NCBI GenBank assembly: GCA_018820315.1
Contig: JAHJOQ010000121.1
Location: 58,050-122,049, forward strand
Length of the DNA stretch: 64,000 bases
DNA from: Candidatus Zixiibacteriota bacterium
Lineage (GTDB): Bacteria > Zixibacteria > MSB-5A5 > JAABVY01 > JAHJOQ01
Direction of reading: 5' to 3'
Below, piece by piece: positions 44,267 through 51,784 of the stretch; within the stretch, counting starts at the first letter, position 1; each line of letters opens with the position of its first letter. The position numbers and the translations under genes are program-made. The notes under the pieces were generated by a model, which saw nothing but the letters and a program-made list of their open reading frames with translations, was not told where the DNA came from and made no database searches.

Positions 44267-44803
44267 TCACAGATTCTTGAACGGCAGGAACGTCATGAAA
44301 TCGGCGTGGTGCACGATGTATGCTTCGGTGGTGCGCTTGACCTGATCGCCTTCGCCGGCATGCGCCGCAATGATATGACAGACAGTCTCCGGCACGCCGC
44401 ATTGCATCGCGAGTCCTACTCCTGAGAAGGGATGTCGTACATATTTGCCGTATTGGCTCGTGACGGCTTTACCGTCTTTCTTATCATATTCGAGAAGTTT
44501 GCCTACATCGGCAAGAATAGCACCTGCCACGACAACGTCCATGTCGATCGGCAGATTGCTGCCGAAGAACTTCGTCATGATTTTGGCTGATTCAAATGCA
44601 ATGTGAACGACCGCGCGCTTGTGTTCCATGAATGTCACCGGGCAGTCTTTGAAAAGCAGTGTGAACGGTATCTCGTTGAGATCGTCTGCATCGAGCTTGC
44701 TCTGTTCGAGCGCAAGCGCCCATGTCTTTGTTGTTCTGTCTCGCAGGTCTGCGTCTTGTATCCACTCCAGTTCCGGCCAGAGTTCCTTCGCCGCATCCAG
44801 CAT
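44267..44803 (-). CDS. HD-superfamily protein with an altered HD motif
   Basis: Product of 178 aa; the ATG at 44803 has AAGGAG six bases upstream. HD-domain landmarks are EHKRAVVHIAFESAK (about residues 60-74), the metal-motif position ILADVGKLLEYDK, HPFSGVGLA, IIAAHAGEGD and IVHHADFMTF. The usual His-Asp pair (HDVGK or HDIGK) is Ala-Asp here, so one metal ligand is missing and phosphohydrolase activity may be changed. The remaining His residues are conserved. It is transcribed alone and convergent to the export operon. Confidence 0.75.
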   Translation of the reverse strand: MLDAAKELWPELEWIQDADLRDRTTKTWALALEQSKLDADDLNEIPFTLLFKDCPVTFMEHKRAVVHIAFESAKIMTKFFGSNLPIDMDVVVAGAILADVGKLLEYDKKDGKAVTSQYGKYVRHPFSGVGLAMQCGVPETVCHIIAAHAGEGDQVKRTTEAYIVHHADFMTFLPFKNL

Positions 44804-44989
44804 CAATAGCTCCTTCTGGTAATGTTCTTTTCAAACCGAATATAATGGTGCTGAGCGCAGAATGTCAATCAGCAAGCGTTCGCGCACTGCAGTGCAGATT
44901 TATGTTGTAATCAGGACTCCAGAAGGGTATATTGGAATTAGCCCGAGCGTCCCACAAGATATCCGCACTTAACCGAGGGAGGGTGAGTT

Positions 44990-45448
44990 ATGCGTGTAAG
45001 CACATTGTTGGAGAGCAAGCCGAGAGAAGTGATCACTGTCTCCAGCTCGACATCAGTCGACGATGCGATGGACAAGCTGATCAGCAACAATATCGGCTGC
45101 CTTCCGGTGGTTGATGATGAGGGGAGTCTCATCGGTATTGTCAGCGACAAGGACATTTTTGCCAAGATCCATGAAACCAAAGGTGATTATCATAACCTGA
45201 CGGTGAATGATGTAATGGAGAAAGCCGTCATCGTCGGCCTGCTCAGCGATGACATTTCTTACATTGCGTCAATCATGGACAAGAACTGGATTCGGCACGT
45301 TCCGATTGTCGAAGAGGATTCCCTTGTCGGATTGGTCTCGCTGAGAGATATTCTGAAGGCAAATACGCAGACGACAGCGATTGAAAATCGTTATCTGCGG
45401 CAGCATCTCGATGGCATGCACAGCCGTGATCGATCGGCAGACGTGTAG
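44990..45448 (+). CDS. CBS-domain pair protein
   Basis: Cytoplasmic protein of 152 aa made of two CBS motifs: residues 8-60 (VITVSSSTSVDDAMDKLISN, GCLPVVDDEGSLIGIVSDKD) and about 75-125 (AVIVGLLSDDISYIASIMD, HVPIVEEDSLVGLVSLRDIL). Such Bateman modules bind adenosine nucleotides and act as energy sensors. Start has GGGAGGGTG upstream. A 7-bp hairpin (CAGAGGC/GCCTCTG, 45468-45484) follows the stop. No partner enzyme is adjacent, so the regulated target is unknown. Confidence 0.9.
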   Translation: MRVSTLLESKPREVITVSSSTSVDDAMDKLISNNIGCLPVVDDEGSLIGIVSDKDIFAKIHETKGDYHNLTVNDVMEKAVIVGLLSDDISYIASIMDKNWIRHVPIVEEDSLVGLVSLRDILKANTQTTAIENRYLRQHLDGMHSRDRSADV

Positions 45449-45500
45449 GCGGTTGCACTAGCATCCACAGAGGCATAGCCTCTGCTTGCACATGAAACAC

Positions 45501-45541
45501 CGTCATCACGAGGAGCGGAGCGACGTGGTGACCTATCTGCT
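45501..45541. repeat. Half copy of the dispersed palindromic element
   Basis: CGTCATCACGAGGAGCGGAG followed by CGACGTGGTGACCTATCTG matches one arm of the elements at 35828 and 58567. The second arm is absent. Confidence 0.55.
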
Positions 45542-45585
45542 GACCAACTGAGCGGGCAGGAAAGGGTTCCCGCCCGCGCAAGAAA

Positions 45586-45750
45586 GTCATTGGTTATAGT
45601 ACTGCCAGATACACATATGCTTATTCAACCAACAAAGCGGATACGGATATTGCCTTCTATACAGGGATAAAAGGAACGTCGTACGGGGCGTTGATAGGCT
45701 TGGGAGTCTTCTTAGCGGTATTTGTATTAACGGAATCCTTCGATTTTTGA
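45586..45750 (+). pseudogene. Possible C-terminal gene remnant with one membrane segment
   Basis: An open frame without a recognisable start ends at the TGA at 45748-45750. Its last 35 codons read as a plausible membrane protein end (FYTGIKGTSYGALIGLGVFL then AVFVLTESFDF). It is embedded in a spacer full of repeats (45449-45937). No family recognised; it may be chance. Confidence 0.25.
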
Positions 45751-45792
45751 TAGTGATGCGCCTTGCCCGGACAAGGAGTCCATTCAGAAGCG

Positions 45793-45851
45793 CGGGCAGG
45801 AATCCTTTCCTGCCCGATTCAGTCGGCTGTCAGGAGGGGATTCCTGACAGC
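45793..45851. repeat. Two adjacent perfect hairpins in a repeat-rich spacer
   Basis: CGGGCAGGAA/TTCCTGCCCG (45793-45816, loop TCCT) is followed by GCTGTCAGGA/TCCTGACAGC (45826-45851). A third half site, GGGATTCCTGACAGC, lies at about 45885-45899. The second stem is the same family as 39405-39430. An imperfect GCGGGCAGG-type stem also sits at about 45552-45577. Confidence 0.6.
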
Positions 45852-45937
45852 GCTGGAAAATCACCATTCGCAGAGCCGTCGGTCGGGATTCCTGACAGCG
45901 CGAGAAAGTCTATATGCTGAATGTTGATGTCGCCGGG

Positions 45938-46546
45938 CTAACCGCCTGAACCCTTCGGGATTTTCTTCTTCGGTGTATCGATCTTAATCTGCTGCGACTC
46001 GCTCGGGAGTTTGCTCATGTCCGCGGTCGGTTCAGCGGGTATAAACAAACCGAGTTGCGACAGAAATGCAACATTGTCCCACATCACCCATGATTCGGCG
46101 ATCTTGCCATCTTCGAAGCGATGAATGATGAAGGTCTTGACATTTACGCTTTTGCCGGTCGCTGCATACGGTCCCATCTGGCCGGTGTGTGTGCCCGTGT
46201 CGGTGGTGATGTACGCGACCTTATCTCCGTCAGCCAGCATGAAGTCTATCTGCTCATTCCAGTCAGGGAATGCGGCGAAATGCTCGGCAAGGAACTTCTT
46301 CATCTCGTTGATACCGGTCATTTCCTGCAGCTCTGGCGGCATTGCCTGGCAGTGGCGAACATAACCGGGCGTCAACACATCATCCCATTTGTCGGGATTT
46401 TGCATGTTGACCCCCTGTTCGGTGATTTCGACGACCACGAGCTGGTTCTGTTCTTCCATTGACGCATTCTGATCACAGCAGCCTGCCATGAAACCAAAGC
46501 AGACGACGATAGTTAGCGACACAATAGCCAGCGCGTTCCGACTCAT
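45938..46546 (-). CDS. SnoaL-like (ester cyclase-type) lipoprotein
   Basis: Product of 202 aa with a lipoprotein signal (VVCFGFMAGCC, lipobox Cys about residue 22). The body is a SnoaL/NTF2-like alpha+beta barrel: VDPxxxDDVLTPGYVRHC-type start (WDDVLTPGYVRH), FLAEHFAAFPDWNEQIDFML, TGTHTGQMGPYAATGKSV, and FIIHRFEDGKIAESWVMWD, as in ester-cyclase family proteins. The C-terminal 40 residues are a low-complexity basic tail (PKKKIPKG). AGGAGATAGG-type ribosome site precedes the ATG. Enzymatic role and ligand unknown. Confidence 0.8.
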   Translation of the reverse strand: MSRNALAIVSLTIVVCFGFMAGCCDQNASMEEQNQLVVVEITEQGVNMQNPDKWDDVLTPGYVRHCQAMPPELQEMTGINEMKKFLAEHFAAFPDWNEQIDFMLADGDKVAYITTDTGTHTGQMGPYAATGKSVNVKTFIIHRFEDGKIAESWVMWDNVAFLSQLGLFIPAEPTADMSKLPSESQQIKIDTPKKKIPKGSGG

Positions 46547-46667
46547 ACCCTATCTCCTCATGATAATGACTTTGTTGGGGGAATAAGCAGAGATACACGA
46601 TTCGGTGCAAGCTAAAACTGAGTGAGATGATTGCCGTCAGGAAGGGTTGTCCTTTCGACGCGAGGAA

Positions 46668-46718
46668 TTTCGAAACCACGTTCTGCGCTTTGCGCTTCAC
46701 TCAGGGGTTCGACCTACC
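46668..46718. repeat. Second dispersed repeat family, copy 2
   Basis: Matches 36001-36052: TTTCGAAACCACG, a TGCGCTTTGCGCTT centre and GGGGTTCGACCTACC. It lies in the spacer between the lipoprotein and metalloprotease genes. Confidence 0.6.
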
Positions 46719-46765
46719 TTTGCTCACGCAGTAATGGTGGCAACTAACTGATGTAGCACTGTCCT

Positions 46766-49700
46766 CTAGCAGTCGGGTATACTATTGTTGTCAGGATCGC
46801 CTGGCGGAGGACCACCGGAGAATATATAAGCGATCAGGTATACCACATCGTCAATATCAATCGCACCTGAGCAGTCCGCATCCCCTGCCTCGAGCGGGTC
46901 AGGAGCCGGGCCGCCTGCGAAAATATAGCTGATCAGGTACACGACGTCATCGATGTCGATTTCTCCGCTGCCATCGGCGTCGCCGACGATGTATCCGATA
47001 TCGTTTAGCAGAACAGATATCGCATTCGAGCTGTGATCTGCTGTCGCAATGTCGATGTCGGCATCTCCGTCGAAATCAGCAGTGCAGAGCCAGTAGGGCT
47101 GACTGCCGGCAGTATACACGTCATCGAAGCTTATAAGACCGCCCCCATCGTTCAGTAGTATTGAAATATCGTTGGTGTTGATGTTCGACGTTGCGATATC
47201 CATGTCTCCATCGCCATCGAAGTCAGCAGCGGCAATGGCGCCGGGGGTGTTGCCGGAACCTATGTCGCAACTGTAACCAAACCAGAACGTTCCGCCGCCA
47301 TAGTTGTAGATAACGGATACACTGTCGATCAGGCCGTCGGCAGTCACTAAGTCCACGAGTCCGTCGTTGTGTATATCAACCGCGACAATGCCGGATGGTC
47401 CACTACCGGTGGGGGATGTTACAAAACCTGGAAATACACCATTCCCGTCATTTAGCAGAACACAGACACTGTTAGCGGTGAAACTCGCTGTTGCGAGGTC
47501 GATGTCGTTATCGTTATCCAGATCCGCGGAGCAAATGACCCATGGATTATCATCTGTTACGTAAGTTGTCTGAGGCGCGAATGTGGCATCACCATTATTC
47601 AGCAGGATCGAGATATTGCCTGACTGATCATTTGCTGTCGCGATATCAAAATCTCCGTCGCCATCTAAGTCGGCAGCGCAGAGACTGGCAGGGCGATCAT
47701 CAACATCGTACGTCACATGAGATCCGAATATTCCGCTCCCGTTGTTGATCAAAATGGAAACACCGCTCGCTGGAGCGAAAGCTCCATTCGAAACGGCCAG
47801 ATCCATATCGCCATCGCCATCAAGGTCAGCGGCGCACACGCCTGTAGGCTGCTCGCCGACCGCATAGTTCACCTGAGCTGCAAAGCTGCCGCTGCCGTTA
47901 TTTACGAAAACCGAAATGTCATCTGAGAAATAGTTCGCAACCATGATATCGGCGCTGCCGTTGCCATCGAGATCTGCTGCGACAACTCCGGAAGGGCCGG
48001 TCCCTGCGGTGTATACCGATCGACGCCTGAAGTCTGACGGTGCATCTGCAGACACGATAGTGAAGTTCGAAACAGAAGGTCTCGGCATAGCGAAGCCATC
48101 TTCTGATTCTATTTCCTTGGTCAGGACAACCGTGACAATTTCTCCAGGTGCGAAATCCACCGATCGATCAAACGTCAAAAGCCGATCGAGACCGTCGTAG
48201 GAGTAGGTGCCTCCCTTTCTACCGGATATCGAACCTTGCGTCACGAAAGTAGATGGATCGACCGTGCCCTCATCGAGATCGGCATCGAATGTGACAACGA
48301 TATCGGCAGACGCAGCAACATTGTACTGATTCTGTTGCGGTGAGATACCTATTACATGAGGGCCTATCTGCAGTGGATTATCAATGTATGCATAGAGCTT
48401 GTCCCCGACAATCGAGTCGACCCTAACAGTAATGCCCGTCGGGAATGAATAACCATCGCTGGATGGATAGGTCGATGGTCCGAATTCCTCCTGACCGGGG
48501 ACATCCGGATTGAAAGTAGCACCTTTTCTGGTCTCGTACGGATACCACCACTGTGCGCTATCGGTGACGTGTCCCTCGGGATTGCTCCACGCATCCATGG
48601 ATGGGTTGTAGCCGGCATCTTCGACAGCGACCGTATAGTGTGGAAACTCGGGAGTCCCGTTGTTCACATCGAAATAGGGTGAGAGCGAGTCGTGAATGTG
48701 TGTAATGAGAAGTCCTCTGTCGAGCGTGTCACAGCCGAAGCTGAGATTGGGGCAAAGGAACACGCTGAAGTCAGAATCCATCTTGTCGTATTGAGCAGTC
48801 GACTGTGGATTGCGATATTCCAGCAGGAAGTACTCACCTTCGGGAGGATCGATTGGGATCTTGTAGAGCGAAGATTCGTTGGTTGTCTCAATGTTGTAGA
48901 TTACGACATCCTCGTAAGTGCCATAAGGTAGCACAACCGGTTCGATCCAGCCGAGGCTTTTCTTGCTCCAGCCGCACATGTGCGAAGGCACTTCCGTGCC
49001 GAGTGAAAATATCCCGTAGCCATAGTAACCCATCACGCACCAATCCATCAGCGGGTGGTCATTGTCATCGTTTGGTGTCGTGTATGTAAGCACAGCGAGT
49101 TTGGAGTCGTAGTCGTACAGATCGGGCAGTCCAAGATTATGCGCCAGTTCGTGGCAGAATACCCTGATTCTATTGAGTGTGTCCTGACCCGAAAAAGGCA
49201 TGGGGCAGAACGGAGCACGGAGCGGACGCAATTCTGGAGACGTATTCCATCTCGGTATGTGCATCCCGCCATCGTACGGTCCTGGCCCGTAGCCGAGGGG
49301 ATAGATATACGCATACGACCAGATATCCCACGAATCCTGCGAATCTTCTTCGCCGGTGCCGGATCGAACGAATATTGCCGCATCGACATTGCCATCATAA
49401 TCACCATCGAACTGGGTGTAGTCCACCATAAAGTCGAGGTAATCGAAGACCGGTTCGAAATCGAAGTAACCATTATATGTGCCCGCATTGTACCAATCGA
49501 GAACTTCACCAACGATCGTTATCTGACCGTACGAGATTTCATCATAGTAATCCGCGACCGATCCGCCTGGAAACACGTTGCGTGAGAAAAGCAAGCTGTC
49601 GATTGTCTCCCTTGAGTAGATCGCCAGACGGTTTGTCCACTCAACTGGAATCGCGAGGACTTTGAGCGTGTCACCATCGAAGCGAAAACCCGACATATCG

Positions 49701-49873
49701 GTCTTCTCCTGATGGGTCAGCCTGGTCGGAGGAAGTATGCCGATTTCTTCAGCGATTTTCTCGGCGGGCAGATCGAGCACGATAACTCTTGATCTGTCTG
49801 CGGCGTACAACTGACTCTGGCACAGCAGAGCTACAAATGCTACCGCTAAGATGCCGTATACGGTTCTGATCAT
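46766..49873 (-). CDS. Secreted M6-family metalloprotease with FG-GAP repeats and dockerin pair
   Basis: Secreted zinc peptidase of 1035 aa; ATG with GGAGGAG upstream and a signal peptide (ILAVAFVALLCQSQLYAAD). The catalytic domain (about residues 60-480) carries CHELAHNLGLPDLYDYD (about 237-253), the HExxH-plus-PDLYD signature of immune-inhibitor-A-type M6 peptidases. A Big/Ig-like domain (about 500-620) precedes six or seven FG-GAP repeats (about 620-960, for example AADLDGNGSADIMVAN). The protein ends in a dockerin pair (DIDDVVYLISYIFAGG and DIDDVVYLIAYIFSGG, about 960-1030). Unlike the other two dockerin proteins in the window it lacks the PNPFNP sorting tail, so it may leave by another route or dock on a partner. 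Confidence 0.93.
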   Translation of the reverse strand: MIRTVYGILAVAFVALLCQSQLYAADRSRVIVLDLPAEKIAEEIGILPPTRLTHQEKTDMSGFRFDGDTLKVLAIPVEWTNRLAIYSRETIDSLLFSRNVFPGGSVADYYDEISYGQITIVGEVLDWYNAGTYNGYFDFEPVFDYLDFMVDYTQFDGDYDGNVDAAIFVRSGTGEEDSQDSWDIWSYAYIYPLGYGPGPYDGGMHIPRWNTSPELRPLRAPFCPMPFSGQDTLNRIRVFCHELAHNLGLPDLYDYDSKLAVLTYTTPNDDNDHPLMDWCVMGYYGYGIFSLGTEVPSHMCGWSKKSLGWIEPVVLPYGTYEDVVIYNIETTNESSLYKIPIDPPEGEYFLLEYRNPQSTAQYDKMDSDFSVFLCPNLSFGCDTLDRGLLITHIHDSLSPYFDVNNGTPEFPHYTVAVEDAGYNPSMDAWSNPEGHVTDSAQWWYPYETRKGATFNPDVPGQEEFGPSTYPSSDGYSFPTGITVRVDSIVGDKLYAYIDNPLQIGPHVIGISPQQNQYNVAASADIVVTFDADLDEGTVDPSTFVTQGSISGRKGGTYSYDGLDRLLTFDRSVDFAPGEIVTVVLTKEIESEDGFAMPRPSVSNFTIVSADAPSDFRRRSVYTAGTGPSGVVAADLDGNGSADIMVANYFSDDISVFVNNGSGSFAAQVNYAVGEQPTGVCAADLDGDGDMDLAVSNGAFAPASGVSILINNGSGIFGSHVTYDVDDRPASLCAADLDGDGDFDIATANDQSGNISILLNNGDATFAPQTTYVTDDNPWVICSADLDNDNDIDLATASFTANSVCVLLNDGNGVFPGFVTSPTGSGPSGIVAVDIHNDGLVDLVTADGLIDSVSVIYNYGGGTFWFGYSCDIGSGNTPGAIAAADFDGDGDMDIATSNINTNDISILLNDGGGLISFDDVYTAGSQPYWLCTADFDGDADIDIATADHSSNAISVLLNDIGYIVGDADGSGEIDIDDVVYLISYIFAGGPAPDPLEAGDADCSGAIDIDDVVYLIAYIFSGGPPPGDPDNNSIPDC

Positions 49874-50078
49874 GACTCCTCCAGAATAATCGTAGCTTCG
49901 ATATACATTATCGGCGGCAGACAGAATAGATTCGGTGCTAAATCACAGATGCAGACCATACGAATCTTTAAATCCCTAAGAACTTATATGTAAAATATAC
50001 CCCAATCGTTGGTTTTGTCAATCCGAATCCTGAGCTGAGCGCGATCGCCGGAGATAAATGAGGAGGGAATGTGTTCCG

Positions 50079-50276
50079 CTACAGCGCCGTAATTGCCTTC
50101 TGCGCGATCTCGACAGCGCGCTTCTCATGCTCCTGAGCCTGCATTACCGCCGCAGCGCCACGTTGTCTGCAGTTCTCATCATTCCAGGAATTCTTAGGCG
50201 CGATGCCCCGTAACCGATTCCGAACCTCAGTCAAGACATGTTTGTTGCGAATCTCGTTCTGAGCGCGGCGCAGCAA
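50079..50276 (-). CDS. Doubtful small protein or gene remnant
   Basis: A 65-codon frame from a TTG (50276) with charged, helix-prone content (VMQAQEHEKRAVEIAQKAI). The frame remains open upstream of the TTG, there is no ribosome site, and no family is recognised. It could be the 3' end of a lost gene. The rest of the 49874-50349 spacer shows nothing else. Confidence 0.2.
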   Translation of the reverse strand: MLRRAQNEIRNKHVLTEVRNRLRGIAPKNSWNDENCRQRGAAAVMQAQEHEKRAVEIAQKAITAL

Positions 50277-50349
50277 GTGATTGGATATGATGATTCCTGC
50301 TGTTATATTGAATCCCTACTTAGTCACATTAAGTCAAAATGAGGTAGCG

Positions 50350-51075
50350 ATGGCAATTAATGAACTCCCAGTTTCAGTGATTGAGCGTATGGGCTTCTAC
50401 GTCTATACATTAAGCGACCCCAAAACCGGTGAGGTATTCTATGTGGGGAAGGGGACCGGAAATCGTCTGTTTGCCCACATTAATGAAGCTATCGAGAAAT
50501 CGATAGAATCTGACAAGTTAGACAGGATTCAGCAGATCCACGCTTCCGGGCGTAGCGTGAAGTATGAGATTATCAGGCACGGCCTGTCTGAAGAGGGAGC
50601 CTATGAGGTGGAGTCCGCTCTTATCGACTTCATTGGGCTATCCAGACTGACCAACATCGACGCTGGTCACGGCACAGACAACCGTGGCAAAATGACGATA
50701 CCGGAGATCATCGCCACCTACCGCGCAGAACCAATTGTCATTAAAGAACCGGCACTTCTAATCATCGTCAACAGGCTGTTTGAGCGCAACATCAGCGTCG
50801 CACAACTATACGAAATCACGAGGGGCAACTGGGTGGTGGGTAAGAATCGAAACAATGCACAATATGCCTTTTCAGTATTCAAGGGTGTTGTGCATGAAGT
50901 TTACCGAATCAAGAGATGGTTGCCTGCGCCAGCCCGCAATCCGGATCAGAAGCGGACTGCGAGGTGGCGCTTCTCGGGTGAAGTTGCGAAAGAACTCCAA
51001 CACTATATCGGCGGAAGCGTCGAGAACTATCTGAAGCACGGCGCACAGAATCCAATCAGGTATGTAAACTGTTAA
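50350..51075 (+). CDS. GIY-YIG nuclease-superfamily protein (COG3680/LEM3-like type)
   Basis: Product of 241 aa; the ATG at 50350 has GAGGTAGCG upstream, whereas longer in-frame starts lack a site. The N-terminal GIY-YIG module is clear: FYVYTLSDPKTGEVFYVGKG (residues about 17-36), TGNRLFAHINEA, then YEIIRHGLSEEGAYEVESAL with the catalytic-type Glu, and LTNIDAGHGTDNRG. The C-terminal half (about 130-241) contains ALLIIVNRLFERN and a basic segment (RIKRWLPAPARNPDQKRTAR) typical of this uncharacterised subfamily. It stands alone; a role in DNA cleavage or defence is possible but not shown. Confidence 0.85.
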   Translation: MAINELPVSVIERMGFYVYTLSDPKTGEVFYVGKGTGNRLFAHINEAIEKSIESDKLDRIQQIHASGRSVKYEIIRHGLSEEGAYEVESALIDFIGLSRLTNIDAGHGTDNRGKMTIPEIIATYRAEPIVIKEPALLIIVNRLFERNISVAQLYEITRGNWVVGKNRNNAQYAFSVFKGVVHEVYRIKRWLPAPARNPDQKRTARWRFSGEVAKELQHYIGGSVENYLKHGAQNPIRYVNC

Positions 51076-51396
51076 TATGAGTGGCCCATATCCATCCACT
51101 CCATCGCAACATTGCCATCTCGTTTCACGTTGATCGGGCGGAAGAGATCAAACGACTGAAGCTTAAGCTGGCTAGACTTCTCTGAGCTGATCCTGAGATC
51201 CACAAGTCACCGCGGAGCTCCGGATCAACGACATGGGGATATGTGCACCGCTGTCCTGACGGAAGATGATCGGGATAAAGACTCTCTGTCGGTTCGTGAG
51301 AATTTCTCCTTTCTACAAAGACAATTCCCGACTCCATGATATGTTCATCAGAATACTTGCAAAATGTTCTTAATTTCTAATGTATAGGGGAGCATA

Positions 51397-51609
51397 GTGA
51401 AATCGTACAACAATCTACGCTCACAGCTACCGGAGCAAACGCACCATTACGGGATTTCCGCTTACGCCGTCAACGAGGCACTGTTTCCTGCGTTCGAACG
51501 TGACGATTGGGTTGTTCGCTGGTGCACGAGAACGTATACCAGCCACATTAGGGTTTGGCTTATCTGTGCGATCTTTCACCTTGAACTCCATCTAACAAAA
51601 TCAGTATAA
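51397..51609 (+). CDS. Doubtful 70-aa open frame in a long spacer
   Basis: GTG start with a good AGGGGAG site at 51386-51392 but no recognisable domain; the C-terminal part (VWLICAIFHLELHL) is hydrophobic. It could be a small protein or a decayed gene. Elsewhere the 51076-51784 spacer shows only the repeat at 51638. Confidence 0.25.
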   Translation: MKSYNNLRSQLPEQTHHYGISAYAVNEALFPAFERDDWVVRWCTRTYTSHIRVWLICAIFHLELHLTKSV

Positions 51610-51637
51610 TTCTCTGATGTCGGGTGGAAATATCGAC

Positions 51638-51732
51638 TGCGTTATTGCGAGCTAAGAGCGGCAATCTCTGTGCATCTGTCGAAAGATACTTGTTGCAGAT
51701 CACCGCGTTGCTCTGTTCCTCGTGATGACGAG
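51638..51732. repeat. Diverged copy of the dispersed palindromic element
   Basis: The left arm GTTATTGCGAGCTAAGAGCG with GGCAATCTCTGTGCAT and the right arm CAGATCACCGCGTTGCTC with CCTCGTGATGACG reproduce the layout of the elements at 35828 and 58567 with many substitutions and a shorter centre. Confidence 0.6.
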
Positions 51733-51784
51733 ATCGAAACTTAGCGTGATTATGGAAAGCGACTGGACAAGAGGACAATTCTGA

